Of a stretch of DNA of 64,000 bases, positions 1-7,558 are shown in pieces; position 1 is the stretch's first letter; the number at the start of each line of letters is the position of its first letter. Under the pieces are notes generated by a model, which was given only the letters and a program-made list of their open reading frames with translations, ran no database searches and was not told the origin of the DNA. This stretch comes from SOJA01 sp964598485 (GTDB lineage Archaea; Thermoproteota; Bathyarchaeia; Bathyarchaeales; Bathycorpusculaceae): the NCBI GenBank assembly GCA_964598485.1, contig CAZRCD010000001.1, positions 372,001 to 436,000 on the forward strand, written 5' to 3'. The translations under genes were made by a program, and so were the position numbers.

Positions 1-2
1 AA

Positions 3-368
3 CCCGACAAAATTCTGGAGCTGGAGCAAAGACTTAACAAAATGGAAAAGGAGTTTGCACAAATAAGAAAATATCTTGCAGACTTGGAACTGCTTACATA
101 CGAACGCGGAAAAACAAATCCACACACCTTCTGCATAGATGAAATAGACCACAAAATAATAGATTATCTCATCCACTACAAAGGCGGAACCACACCAGAA
201 TTGGCAGAATACCTCAAAACAAACAGATGGCTAATACTGAACAGACTCAGAAGAATACAGAAAAAATCCAAAAAACAACTTGGAAAATCCATAATAGACT
301 ATTACGCTGGAGAAAAATCAGGCAAAAAAAAGGCGTGGTGGATGAACGAAGAACTAATCGAAACATAA
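3..368 (+). CDS. Helix-turn-helix protein, 5' end outside window
   Basis: The reading frame is open from base 3, so the ATG at 42 may be internal and the true start may lie before the window. The leading part (ILELEQRLNKMEKEF) looks like a coiled coil. It is followed by a winged-helix-like segment around HKIIDYLIHYKGGTTPELAEYL and a basic tail. This suggests a DNA-binding regulator that may dimerise through the coiled coil. The family is not recognised. The gene ends about 45 bases before a tRNA. The protein is rich in Lys and Asn codons. Function is inference from fold-like pattern only. Confidence 0.6.
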   Translation, partial: PDKILELEQRLNKMEKEFAQIRKYLADLELLTYERGKTNPHTFCIDEIDHKIIDYLIHYKGGTTPELAEYLKTNRWLILNRLRRIQKKSKKQLGKSIIDYYAGEKSGKKKAWWMNEELIET

Positions 369-445
369 CCATACACAACAACAATTAACTCCAGCCACGC
401 ATAATTCTCTTTTGGGCCCGTAGCCGAGTATGGATTAAGGCGCCG

Positions 446-466
446 AATCAAAAAAAGGATGCGCAA
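446..466 (+). other. tRNA intron 1, noncanonical position (about 29/30)
   Basis: A bulge-helix-bulge can be drawn: the exon strand GCGC at 440-443 pairs with GCGC at 461-464, with 3-nt bulges CGA (444-446) and AAG (465-467), and an intron helix ATC/GAT. Cutting after the second base of each bulge removes 21 nt. It leaves the anticodon stem sequence CCG plus GC intact. Confidence 0.75.
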
Positions 467-474
467 GCCTCCGG

Positions 475-489
475 TCGTCAACGAGAGAA
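475..489 (+). other. tRNA intron 2, canonical position 37/38
   Basis: The 15-nt intron lies after G37 of the anticodon loop. CTC at 469-471 pairs with GAG at 485-487. Inside, TCG-TCAA-CGA forms a small hairpin at 475-484. The central helix is only 3 bp, a relaxed bulge-helix-bulge, so the exact cut sites could shift by one base. Confidence 0.7.
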
Positions 490-797
490 AGCCGGAGAAC
501 AGGGGTTCAAATCCCCTCGGGCCCGGAGGACCCCGTGCTCCAGCACGTCCAAGAGGGATTCCTCGGAAACGATAACGCTGCACGGCATGCATGCAATGTC
601 CAAAACCGCCTTCTATCCTCCAGCTTTTCAAAAATAATCATAAAAATACGGAAAATAATGAAAAAAATGCGTTAATTCTGCATCAGACGAACAAGGTGAT
701 CCCCCGCAACAAACTCCCCCATTCTAATGGTACTCCTACTTCGACACACCAATCTATGAAGCCTTTCTCAACTTTCTTTTGGAGTGTCACTGATGAT

Positions 798-1472
798 TTA
801 CACCTTTTCCACGGCGAATCCTCTATTCCGGCGTGGCTTGATGACGGCTTCTATCCCCTTCGTCTCAAGCAGTTCGTAGAGCCTTGAACTGTCGAAGGCT
901 CTATCCGCAATGACCTTGGAGACTTTACCGTGACTTTCAGCCTTCCTCAACAGGTGTGGGAACACGCTTGAGTCGTGTGTGCCGTCTGTTGTGACCATCA
1001 TGGCTAAAGCCTCCTGCGTCTCCACGTCTACAGCGAAGAAGATTTTGACGCATCGTTTCTTCTTTCCATACTCACGTTCAACCCAGCCTCCAGCCTTGTG
1101 AACACTGACTCCAGTCGAGTCCACAGCTATGATGAGGTCGTTTGAACCTTCCAGGCTCTCGTATGGTGAGAGATCTACTCCTAGAATGCGTCTCCTAAGC
1201 CCAGAATAGTCTATTGACGGAAGCTTGGAAACCAGACGATTCAACACTCTGGTGAGCCTTCAAGCTGCCTGTAAGGAAACCCGAAAAGGTAACGTACAAC
1301 AGCCAAAAAATACGATGTAAGAGTTGGTTAAAGTGAAAGGTCGGCCTTCTTTACCTCGATTCATAGCCTCTAACTCGTCCGCATACCTCTCTAGAAACTC
1401 TAGGCTGAGAAGCAGCTCCCCACGCCTGACAAGCCGTTCATCAACACTCTTCTGGTCCATCAACACTCTCAC
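798..1472 (-). pseudogene. IS5-type DDE transposase remnant
   Basis: The N-terminal part is in the 1260-1472 frame and the catalytic part in the 798-1247 frame. The second part carries IAVDSTGVSVHKAGGW and VIADRAFDSSRLYELL, typical of IS5/IS4-family DDE transposases with the first two acidic residues. Near 1260, a third frame would read YRQLEG and then LTRVLNRL, so at least two small indels separate the two halves. The C-terminal part with the final Glu is missing. No terminal inverted repeats were found. This is a dead mobile-element fragment. Confidence 0.8.
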
Positions 1473-1532
1473 CCCTCAAAAATAATAGAGAAACGACAGA
1501 AAAACCTTAATTAATCCACAAAGCAGCGAAAA

Positions 1533-1542
1533 CTTTATTTTC
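1533..1542 (+). promoter_or_regulatory. Candidate TATA box before the thermosome stub and chaperone operon
   Basis: The AT-rich CTTTATTTTC lies about 35 bases before the ATG at 1575, the right distance for an archaeal TATA element with a short leader. No other convincing promoter was seen between the stub and grpE. This may therefore be the promoter of the whole chaperone operon. That role is inference. Confidence 0.35.
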
Positions 1543-1574
1543 TACTTGATCAAATTTGAAGTTGGAAGATAACT

Positions 1575-1745
1575 ATGGCATATTTAACACAACCCCAGTC
1601 TGGACAACCTGTACTTATTTTGAAGGAAGGAACTTCCAGGAGTAGAGAGAAGGAGGCACAGAGAAACAACATAATGGCTGCTAGAGTAATCGGTGAAGCC
1701 ATCAAGTCTACGCTTGGGCCACGAGCGCGCGCGCAAAGAAAATAA
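1575..1745 (+). pseudogene. Truncated thermosome (group II chaperonin) 5' fragment, 56 codons
   Basis: From ATG 1575 the frame reads a typical chaperonin N terminus, including VLILKEGTSRSR, AQRNNIMAARVIGEAI and STLGP. This is the conserved start of archaeal thermosome subunits, which are normally about 540 residues. Homology stops exactly after STLGP at a GC-alternating tract (1724-1735), and the frame ends nine codons later at TAA 1743. GrpE begins 46 bases on. The fragment cannot encode a chaperonin. It may be translated as a leader peptide. It probably preserves the thermosome promoter and initiation region. Confidence 0.85.
1724..1735 (+). repeat. AGCGCGCGCGCA tract, copy 1
   Basis: A 12-base alternating purine-pyrimidine tract at the exact point where thermosome homology is lost. 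It resembles tracts at 5408, 6301, 7541 and (one mismatch) 9068. Confidence 0.6.
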
Positions 1746-1791
1746 AATAGGGAACATTACATATGTTTAAAAGGAGTCTGTAGAGGCCAAG

Positions 1792-2352
1792 ATGTCTCCC
1801 GAGTCTGATAACAAAGAAATCGACGGTGGAAAAGAAGCTAAATGCACCAAAAAAGTAGCAGATCTCAGGTCTTCGCTAGAGAAGAAAACCAAACTTGAGG
1901 AGACGTATCTTAACCAGCTCAGATACGCTCGAGCTGACCTTGAAAACCTTCAGAAACATATACAGAAGCGCATCGATGAAGGAGTGACAAGGGAAAAGGC
2001 GAAGCTAATCATGCAAATATTAACAGTCGCTGAGGAGGTAGATCTTACGCTAGACGAGGCGAAGAAAGCGAAGAATTCCAGTCTCCTAGAAGGGATGGAG
2101 ATGGTAAGGAAAAAACTTTGGAAAGTGCTCAGTTGTGAGGGGCTAAGTCCCATAGAGGCCATTGGAAAACCCTTCGATCCGCACATGCACGAATCTGTGC
2201 AGGAAATTGAAACATGCGACTACCCTGTGGGAATGGTTGTACAAGAAGTCAGAAAAGGCTACGTCTTGAACGGCAAGGTGCTTAGACCGAGCTTGGCGAA
2301 AGTAGCATGTTCTCCGGACTCTGTTAAAGTTGAAAAGGTGAATGAAAGATGA
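1792..2352 (+). CDS. grpE: Nucleotide exchange factor GrpE
   Basis: GrpE releases ADP from DnaK and so resets the chaperone cycle in the cytoplasm. The protein has 186 residues. Residues about 15-75 form a charged coiled coil with YLNQLRYARADLENLQK, the hallmark dimer helix. The C-terminal beta domain carries FDPHMHESVQ and PVGMVVQEVRKGYVLNGKVLRPS, which matches GrpE well. GAGG lies 6 bases before the ATG. The stop overlaps the dnaK start (ATGA at 2349-2352), so the two are translationally coupled. The grpE-dnaK-dnaJ order is the bacterial arrangement. Archaeal copies are generally thought to have been acquired from bacteria. Confidence 0.95.
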   Translation: MSPESDNKEIDGGKEAKCTKKVADLRSSLEKKTKLEETYLNQLRYARADLENLQKHIQKRIDEGVTREKAKLIMQILTVAEEVDLTLDEAKKAKNSSLLEGMEMVRKKLWKVLSCEGLSPIEAIGKPFDPHMHESVQEIETCDYPVGMVVQEVRKGYVLNGKVLRPSLAKVACSPDSVKVEKVNER

Positions 2353-4226
2353 GTAACGAAAAAATAGAAAGGATATTGGGAATCGATCTTGGAACCACAA
2401 ATTCAGCTGCGGCCGTGATCATCGGAGGAAAACCAACCATAATATCGAGCGCTGAGGGAGTAACAGTGGCGGGAAAGATGTTCCCGTCCGTCGTCGCTTT
2501 TACTAGGGACGGACAGCTACTTGTTGGTGAACCTGCAAGAAGACAGTCTATTACCAACCCAGAGGGGACGATACGCGAAATCAAGCGAAAAATGGGTACG
2601 GACTATAAAGTCAAGGTTTTTGGGAAAGAGTACACACCGCAACAAATCTCGGCATTAATTCTACAGAAGATTCTACGTGATTCTGCGACTTATCTTGGTG
2701 AGAAGATCACCAAGGCAGTGATAACGGTCCCCGCACATTTCAACGACAATCAGCGCCAAGCGACCATAGACGCTGGCGAGATTGCAGGCTTGAAAGTAAC
2801 AAGAATTGTGAACGAGCCGACGGCAGCAGCCCTAGCCTATGGTCTGGACAAAGCTGGTCAAGAACTGAAAATCCTGGTCTTCAGTTTCGGTGGTGGCACA
2901 AACGACACCACGATTATGGACTTCGGTGGAGGCGTCTTCGAAGTTCTAGCTACAAGTGGAGACACAAAAACAGGTGGAGCGGATCTCGACCAAGCTGTTA
3001 TAGATTATATTATTTCAGAGTTCAAGCGCGAAACAAGAATTGATCTCAGGGGAGATGTGAAAGCTATGGCGCGCTTGAAGGATGCAGCTGAAACAGCCAA
3101 GATAGATCTATCAAACCTGATAACTACCGACATAGATCTTCCATATATTAGCACTGATGCTACAGGCCCGAAGAATCTTCACATAACTCTAACAAGAGCG
3201 AAACTTGAACAATTAACCAGACCTATAGTGGAGAAGATCAGGGAGCCAATCCTTAAAACCCTATCGGAAGCGAAGCTGACGCAGGTGCAAATTGACAAGA
3301 TAATTCTCATGGGTGGACAGACGAAGATGCCACTTGTTCAGCAATTCATCGAGGACATAATAGGTAAGAAGCCTGAAAGAGGTATCGACCCGATGGAATG
3401 CGTGGCCATCGGCGCCGCCATTCAAGGAGCAGTCCTCACAGGGGAGATCTCAGATATAGTGCTTCTCGACGTAACTCCTCTTTCCCTTGGGGTAGAAACT
3501 CTAGGCGGCGTCTTAACAAAGGTCATCGAAAGGAACACAACAATACCTGTTAAACAGAGCCAAACCTTTACGACAGCTGCTGACTCACAGACAGCCGTCA
3601 CCATACATGTGCTACAAGGGGAACGTAGCATGGCAAAGGACGATATCAGCTTAGGTCAATTCAACCTTACTGGCATTCCACCAGCACCTCGAGGTATCCC
3701 ACAAATTGATGTAACATTCGACATCAACGCGGATGGCGTTCTGAATGTTTCTGCGAAAGACTTAGGCACTGGCAATCAGATGGGAATCAAAATTACTGCT
3801 TCAACCAAGCTCAGCCAAACAGAGAAAAATCGAATGATAAAAGAGGCAGAACAGTTTGCCGAACAAGATAAACGCACCAAAGAGGAGGCTGAAATTCGAA
3901 ACACCGCCGATTCCCTGATTTATACGACTGAGAAGACCTTAGGCGAGATTAGCGACAAACTCCCTATCGATCAGAAGACGAAAATTCAAGAGTCCCTTCA
4001 GGGACTGAAAGACGCATTAAAAGCGGGAGGATTAGCTGAAATCAGTGCCAAGGTCGAAGAGCTAAGAAGGATAGTTCAGGAGGCAGGTGCAACAGTCTAC
4101 CAGCAGGCAGCATCTCAAAGAGCTCAACAACAAGCGAGCCAGGAAGCTCAACCACCCGAAGAAGAACAACAGGGAAAGAAGACCGTAGAAGCAGACTACA
4201 AGGTCGTGGACGAGGAGAAGAAATAA
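2349..4226 (+). CDS. dnaK: Hsp70 chaperone DnaK with altered phosphate-2 loop
   Basis: An ATP-driven chaperone that binds unfolded segments and works with GrpE and DnaJ. It has 625 residues. The nucleotide domain has GIDLGTTNSA (residues 11-20), IKRKMG with the conserved Lys, and NEPTAAALAYG. The linker and substrate domain follow from DIVLLDVTPLSLGVETLGG. The tail is Gln-rich and acidic. It lacks the roughly 23-residue insertion of proteobacterial DnaK near residue 85. The loop normally written DLGGGTFD reads SFGGGTND at 179-186, so the Asp that helps position Mg-ATP is Ser179 (codon AGT at 2883). In other Hsp70s, changes at this Asp sharply reduce ATPase, so activity may be atypical. Confidence 0.96.
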   Translation: MSNEKIERILGIDLGTTNSAAAVIIGGKPTIISSAEGVTVAGKMFPSVVAFTRDGQLLVGEPARRQSITNPEGTIREIKRKMGTDYKVKVFGKEYTPQQISALILQKILRDSATYLGEKITKAVITVPAHFNDNQRQATIDAGEIAGLKVTRIVNEPTAAALAYGLDKAGQELKILVFSFGGGTNDTTIMDFGGGVFEVLATSGDTKTGGADLDQAVIDYIISEFKRETRIDLRGDVKAMARLKDAAETAKIDLSNLITTDIDLPYISTDATGPKNLHITLTRAKLEQLTRPIVEKIREPILKTLSEAKLTQVQIDKIILMGGQTKMPLVQQFIEDIIGKKPERGIDPMECVAIGAAIQGAVLTGEISDIVLLDVTPLSLGVETLGGVLTKVIERNTTIPVKQSQTFTTAADSQTAVTIHVLQGERSMAKDDISLGQFNLTGIPPAPRGIPQIDVTFDINADGVLNVSAKDLGTGNQMGIKITASTKLSQTEKNRMIKEAEQFAEQDKRTKEEAEIRNTADSLIYTTEKTLGEISDKLPIDQKTKIQESLQGLKDALKAGGLAEISAKVEELRRIVQEAGATVYQQAASQRAQQQASQEAQPPEEEQQGKKTVEADYKVVDEEKK

Positions 4227-4272
4227 CCTTTTCACCTTGTCATCTACTATCATATTCTGGTGATTGCTTAAC

Positions 4273-5379
4273 TTGGCGAGCAAACTGGATTATTACGATG
4301 TATTAGGGATCAGTCGGGATGCGTCTCAAGAAGAAATCAAGCGCGCATTCCGCAAGCTCGCCTTCAAATATCATCCAGATAGGAGCAAGATATCTGACGC
4401 TGAAGAAAAATTCAAGGAAGCGTCAGAGGCTTACGCCATTCTCTCCGACCCCGAGAAGAGGCGCCAGTACGATGCCTCAGGTTTCGAAGGATTCAAGAAG
4501 CAATACAAGCAGGAAGACATCTACAACCGCCAGAACTTCCAAGATGTCTTTTCAGAATTTGGTTTCGATGGTAACGATCTCTTCAATCGAATCTTCGGCG
4601 GAGGCTTCACCTTTCAGCAAGGTCAACCTGAACCTCATCGCGGCCGCGACTTAGAAGCCCAAATGGAGATCACGTTGGAACAAGCTGCTTTCGGAACTGA
4701 GCTGGAAGTCACTTTACCAAGGATGAAACGATGCACTAAATGCGGTGGTTTGGGCGTTGAACCTGGCAGTCATTTGGTGACTTGTCCAAAATGTCACGGT
4801 TCAGGAAGAATTGGGCACAGAATAAAAGCTGTCTCAGGTTTCGGACAAGTGATCGTTTCCTGTGACCGTTGTAACGGTAGAGGAGAGGTAGCTCAGAAAC
4901 AGTGCAGGACATGTGAAGGCGATGGACTCGAAGAAAGGAAGGTGCGATTTAAGGTTAAAGTGCCAGCCGGTTTTAATAATGGTGATCATCTAGTCCTCCG
5001 AGGGCAAGGCGAAGACGGCCCTTATGACGGCCCACCAGGAGATTTCTACGTGAAGATAAGAATCAAACCCCATCCATGCCTAGAAAGGAGAGGGTTGGAT
5101 CTTGTATATGAGGCTAATGTCAATTTTGCCCAAGCTAGTCTGGGTACTGAGATAAGAGTTCCGACACTAACTAGCGAAAAAACAATTCGGGTTCCACCTG
5201 GGACACAGAGTGGCACCATGCTCCGACTAAGAGGAGAAGGGATGAAAAGTACCTATGGTCGAGGAGACGAACTTGTCCATGTAAACGTCCGAACTCCTGA
5301 GAGGCTGACTCCTAAGGAAAGAAAGTTGATCGAGGAACTCTCAAAGGATTTCGAGGCTGACGAACTTAACCGGCGATAG
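4273..5379 (+). CDS. dnaJ: Co-chaperone DnaJ (Hsp40, type I)
   Basis: DnaJ stimulates the DnaK ATPase and delivers clients. The J domain (DYYDVLGISRDASQEEIKR) holds the HPD triad in KYHPDRSK. A short Gly/Phe region follows (FGGGFTFQQG). Then come four zinc motifs, CTKCGGLG, CPKCHGSG, CDRCNGRG and CRTCEGDG, and the C-terminal substrate domains. The start is taken as TTG 4273 because GGTGAT at 4259-4264 lies 8 bases upstream. An in-frame TTG at 4264 would overlap that site. A GC-alternating tract follows the gene at 5408. Confidence 0.95.
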   Translation: MASKLDYYDVLGISRDASQEEIKRAFRKLAFKYHPDRSKISDAEEKFKEASEAYAILSDPEKRRQYDASGFEGFKKQYKQEDIYNRQNFQDVFSEFGFDGNDLFNRIFGGGFTFQQGQPEPHRGRDLEAQMEITLEQAAFGTELEVTLPRMKRCTKCGGLGVEPGSHLVTCPKCHGSGRIGHRIKAVSGFGQVIVSCDRCNGRGEVAQKQCRTCEGDGLEERKVRFKVKVPAGFNNGDHLVLRGQGEDGPYDGPPGDFYVKIRIKPHPCLERRGLDLVYEANVNFAQASLGTEIRVPTLTSEKTIRVPPGTQSGTMLRLRGEGMKSTYGRGDELVHVNVRTPERLTPKERKLIEELSKDFEADELNRR

Positions 5380-5407
5380 CCTTAGGAAGAATGATTTTAA
5401 CTTGGCT

Positions 5408-5416
5408 AGCGCGCGC
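5408..5416 (+). repeat. AGCGCGCGC tract, copy 2
   Basis: It lies 29 bases after the dnaJ stop. With the tract at 1724 it brackets the grpE-dnaK-dnaJ operon. Confidence 0.55.
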
Positions 5417-5487
5417 TCAAGCTTGGAAAAGCACTACCCACAAACTAAAAGTGAGACTTCGTGGTATATCCGTACTGTGGAAGGGTT

Positions 5488-5601
5488 GTGAGTAAGCCTA
5501 GGTTTTTTGATATGCCTGAATGCCGGAGCTGTGTTTTTAAGGGAGGTAGCTACTGCTGGAACCAATGTCCTTATAATGTTTGGAGGAGAGAGCCATTTTA
5601 A
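5488..5601 (+). CDS. Possible 37-residue Cys-rich miniprotein
   Basis: A short frame begins GTG 5488 and ends TAA 5599. It contains PECRSCVFKGGSYCWNQCPY, so four cysteines in CxxC and CxxxC pairs that could bind zinc. A weak GGAAGGG lies 2 to 8 bases upstream. It stands alone between dnaJ and a TBP fragment. The family is not recognised. It could be a remnant or chance frame, although four paired cysteines in 37 residues is unusual by chance. Confidence 0.35.
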   Translation: MSKPRFFDMPECRSCVFKGGSYCWNQCPYNVWRREPF

Positions 5602-5643
5602 ATCATAGTGCGCTCACAGAAAAAAGGGGATGTGTGGGAAGGC

Positions 5644-5806
5644 TTCTATAGACTGGCAACATAAGGCTTTTATAAAGGTGGTCATACTGATATTCGCAAG
5701 CGGGAGCCTTGTTTGCACCGGAGCGAAGAGAGAACAGGACGTTTATGACGCAGTGCATAAGCTTCACGGAAGCTTGGAGGAACAAAACCTCATATTCTAC
5801 GAATAA
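5644..5806 (+). pseudogene. TATA-binding protein C-terminal fragment
   Basis: One frame reads FYRLAT up to a stop at 5662. The next frame reads KVVILIFASGSLVCTGAKRE and continues QDVYDAVHKL...HGSLEEQNL to TAA 5804. This matches the end of a TBP repeat, where the family has YRL..PK...LIF.SGK.VCTGAK. The two pieces are in different frames and everything upstream is missing. No start codon or complete saddle repeat remains. A working TBP must be elsewhere in the genome. The long minus-strand frame across this region is its shadow. Confidence 0.8.
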
Positions 5807-5953
5807 AACTTCATACGTTAATCGCCTATCGCCTTCGTTTGTACATTCCTCATCGTAGTAAAGTAGAACGCGTTTGTATCCGAAAACAGTGGAAAGTGTT
5901 TTATCTGTCATCATCATAGACCATGGTTATCAAGATGTATTGGAGGAAAATAA

Positions 5954-6124
5954 ATGGGAAAATGTAAAAAATGTGGAACAGTTGTTTCATCGCCTAGGAA
6001 GAAGTGGACAATGGCTGGACGCCCATCCAAAGCTGGAAAAAGAACTCAGTTAGAAATCGGCCTTTTCGACTGTCCAAAGTGCAAGAAGTCCTTCCGAGAA
6101 GTACTAAGCAAGAAGATTATTTAG
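5954..6124 (+). CDS. Cren7-like zinc-ribbon small DNA-binding protein
   Basis: A 56-residue basic protein. It starts with a CxxC knuckle (GKCKKCGTVVSS), runs through WTMAGRPSKAGKRTQLEIGL and closes with a second CxxC (FDCPKCKKSFREVL). The segment from RTQLEIGLF to KSFREVL resembles the core strands of the crenarchaeal chromatin protein Cren7 (KIGLF...TGKYFRHKL), with CPKC in place of the turn. GGAGG lies 7 bases before the ATG. It sits close to Alba and TFB, which fits a chromatin role. The Cren7 link is a pattern match by eye. A plain zinc-ribbon protein is the alternative. Confidence 0.65.
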   Translation: MGKCKKCGTVVSSPRKKWTMAGRPSKAGKRTQLEIGLFDCPKCKKSFREVLSKKII

Positions 6125-6481
6125 GCACACCGAATACGGCCAAAAAAGGCAGAAGTCGCAAGTAAAGCCGATGTGAGTGGAGAAGGCATAAGGCATCAAG
6201 TTTGCACCCCCTCATTCCCCCATTTTTTCAATCTCTTCTAATCTTTTCAAAAGCTTTTGTTCATCTATTTTTAAAACACTTCTTTCAATTTATAGAATAA
6301 AGCGCGCGCATGAAACACCACTTCTTATAGTGAAGCCTTTAAACACCTATTATAAAGCCTCAGATTCAAGAGGTGGAGATTTCTCCGACACAACCCCCTT
6401 TGGGCTTTCAGCGGCTTCACCAAAGCATCTCCTGCTCCAATGCAAAGGCATCCTGAAAATTTGAGAAGAAAGCAAAGATGA
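6125..6481 (+). other. Intergenic stretch, 357 bases
   Basis: No gene is supported here. It contains an AGCGCGCGCA tract at 6301-6310 and AT-rich TATA-like segments near 6255-6295 and 6340-6360. A short minus-strand frame near 6220-6290 encodes a coiled-coil-like peptide without a start codon. It lies downstream of both neighbours (the Cren7-like gene and TFB converge). Confidence 0.5.
6301..6310 (+). repeat. AGCGCGCGCA tract, copy 3
   Basis: Identical over 10 bases to the copy at 7541-7550. The two bracket the TFB gene. Confidence 0.55.
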
Positions 6482-7459
6482 TTAGTCCGGTAATTCTAGC
6501 TTCAGCTGCCTTTTCAGGGTCTTATAGCGGTTTCTCACCGTGACCTCAGTGACGCCTGCTGCTTCGGCGATGTCCTTCTGTGTCTTTTTCTCGTTGTTCT
6601 GCAAACAAGCAATGTACAGTGCCGCAGCAGCCAAACCCATAGGGTCCTTTCCGGCAGCAGCCCGCTTCTTTCTAGCCTCTCGAAGAATCTGTATAGCAAT
6701 TCCCTGCGTCTTGCCCGAAATTCCTGTTCTTTCAGCGATTTTTGAAACGTACATAAGGGGGTCAGCGATGGGCATGTGCATATCAAGTTCACGTAGCAAA
6801 AGTCGGTAGCAACGGGCAACGTCCTTTTTATCGACTAGGCTTGCCTCTGCGATTTCATGAAGTGCTCTTGGGGTTCCACTTCCGCGGCAAGCCGCATAAA
6901 CCGCAGCAGCCGTTATGGCTGCGATAGACCTGCCGCGGACTAAGCTCTTATCTAAGGCTTTACGGTAAATGACCGCAGCGTTCTCTTTGATTGGCCGTAG
7001 AATGTAGACCTTGTCGGATAGGCGGTCAAGCTCAGCCATTGCCTGGGCTAGGTTTCTGTCAACTGAAGAATGCGCCCTAGAACGGATCTGCCATTTCCTC
7101 AGGCGCCACATCTGCAGGCGCGTTGATAATGGAAGTTTTCTTCCGAAAGCGTCACGGTCAACTTGGCTTATGGCTGTTGACAAGCCTTTATCATGAACAG
7201 AATAAGATGTTGGCATCCCAACGCGGCTTCTTGAGGCTTTCTCTTCTTGGGTGAAGGCGCGCCATTCTGGTCCTTTATCCATCATTTGCCCGTATAAGAC
7301 GATTCCGCAGTCCCCGCAAACAGTCTCACCAGTATCATAATCATGGATAAGGTTTACACTACCGCATTCTGGGCACTTATCCAGCAACGTTTGCTGAGAC
7401 CGTGCCACTTTCTTTCTTTTTTCCATCTTTTCTGTCTCTATCATATGGAGTAGGGTCAT
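6482..7459 (-). CDS. tfb: Transcription initiation factor TFB
   Basis: TFB binds TBP-DNA at the BRE and recruits RNA polymerase. The protein has 325 residues. The N-terminal zinc ribbon has CPECGSVNLIHD and CGDCGIVL. The B-reader region (FTQEEKASRSRVGMP) follows. Two cyclin folds follow, the first around AAITAAAVYAACRGSGTPR and the second around GLAAAALYIACL, each with the family pattern. The C terminus carries the helix-turn-helix TQKDIAEAAGVTEVTVRNRY that reads the BRE. The first methionine is at 7459, but Met7 or Met12 could also be used. Confidence 0.95.
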   Translation of the reverse strand: MTLLHMIETEKMEKRKKVARSQQTLLDKCPECGSVNLIHDYDTGETVCGDCGIVLYGQMMDKGPEWRAFTQEEKASRSRVGMPTSYSVHDKGLSTAISQVDRDAFGRKLPLSTRLQMWRLRKWQIRSRAHSSVDRNLAQAMAELDRLSDKVYILRPIKENAAVIYRKALDKSLVRGRSIAAITAAAVYAACRGSGTPRALHEIAEASLVDKKDVARCYRLLLRELDMHMPIADPLMYVSKIAERTGISGKTQGIAIQILREARKKRAAAGKDPMGLAAAALYIACLQNNEKKTQKDIAEAAGVTEVTVRNRYKTLKRQLKLELPD

Positions 7460-7540
7460 AACAGGAACAGGATAACCTTCGCAAAACGCAATTCCTCATA
7501 TTACAAATCAGAATTTGAGCGATTAGATAATTAGTCCCCA

Positions 7541-7550
7541 AGCGCGCGCA
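7541..7550 (+). repeat. AGCGCGCGCA tract, copy 4
   Basis: It lies between the TFB start and the Alba stop and is identical to the copy at 6301. Confidence 0.55.
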
Positions 7551-7558
7551 GGGTTTTC

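Larger units (their letters stand above)
414..525 (+). tRNA. tRNA-Arg(CCG) with two introns
   Basis: The ends form a 7-bp acceptor stem (GGGCCCG at 414-420 with CGGGCCC at 518-524) and discriminator G525. The T arm is AGGGG-TTCAAAT-CCCCT at 501-517. The D arm is at 423-441. The gap between them is about 36 nt too long for a normal tRNA. Removing 446-466 and 475-489 gives a 76-nt tRNA with anticodon stem CCGGC/GCCGG and loop CTCCGGA, so anticodon CCG at 471-473. The acceptor sequence and G73 match archaeal tRNA-Arg. CCA is not encoded. The identity rests on manual folding. Confidence 0.85.

Noticed and set aside
302..631. Minus-strand frame over the tRNA-Arg
   Set aside because: It lies across a well-supported tRNA gene and has no family pattern.
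591..887. Plus-strand frame of 98 codons
   Set aside because: It overlaps the transposase remnant on the other strand, has no ribosome site and looks low-complexity.
5603..5917. Minus-strand frame of 104 codons
   Set aside because: It is the shadow of the TBP fragment and shows no recognisable domain.
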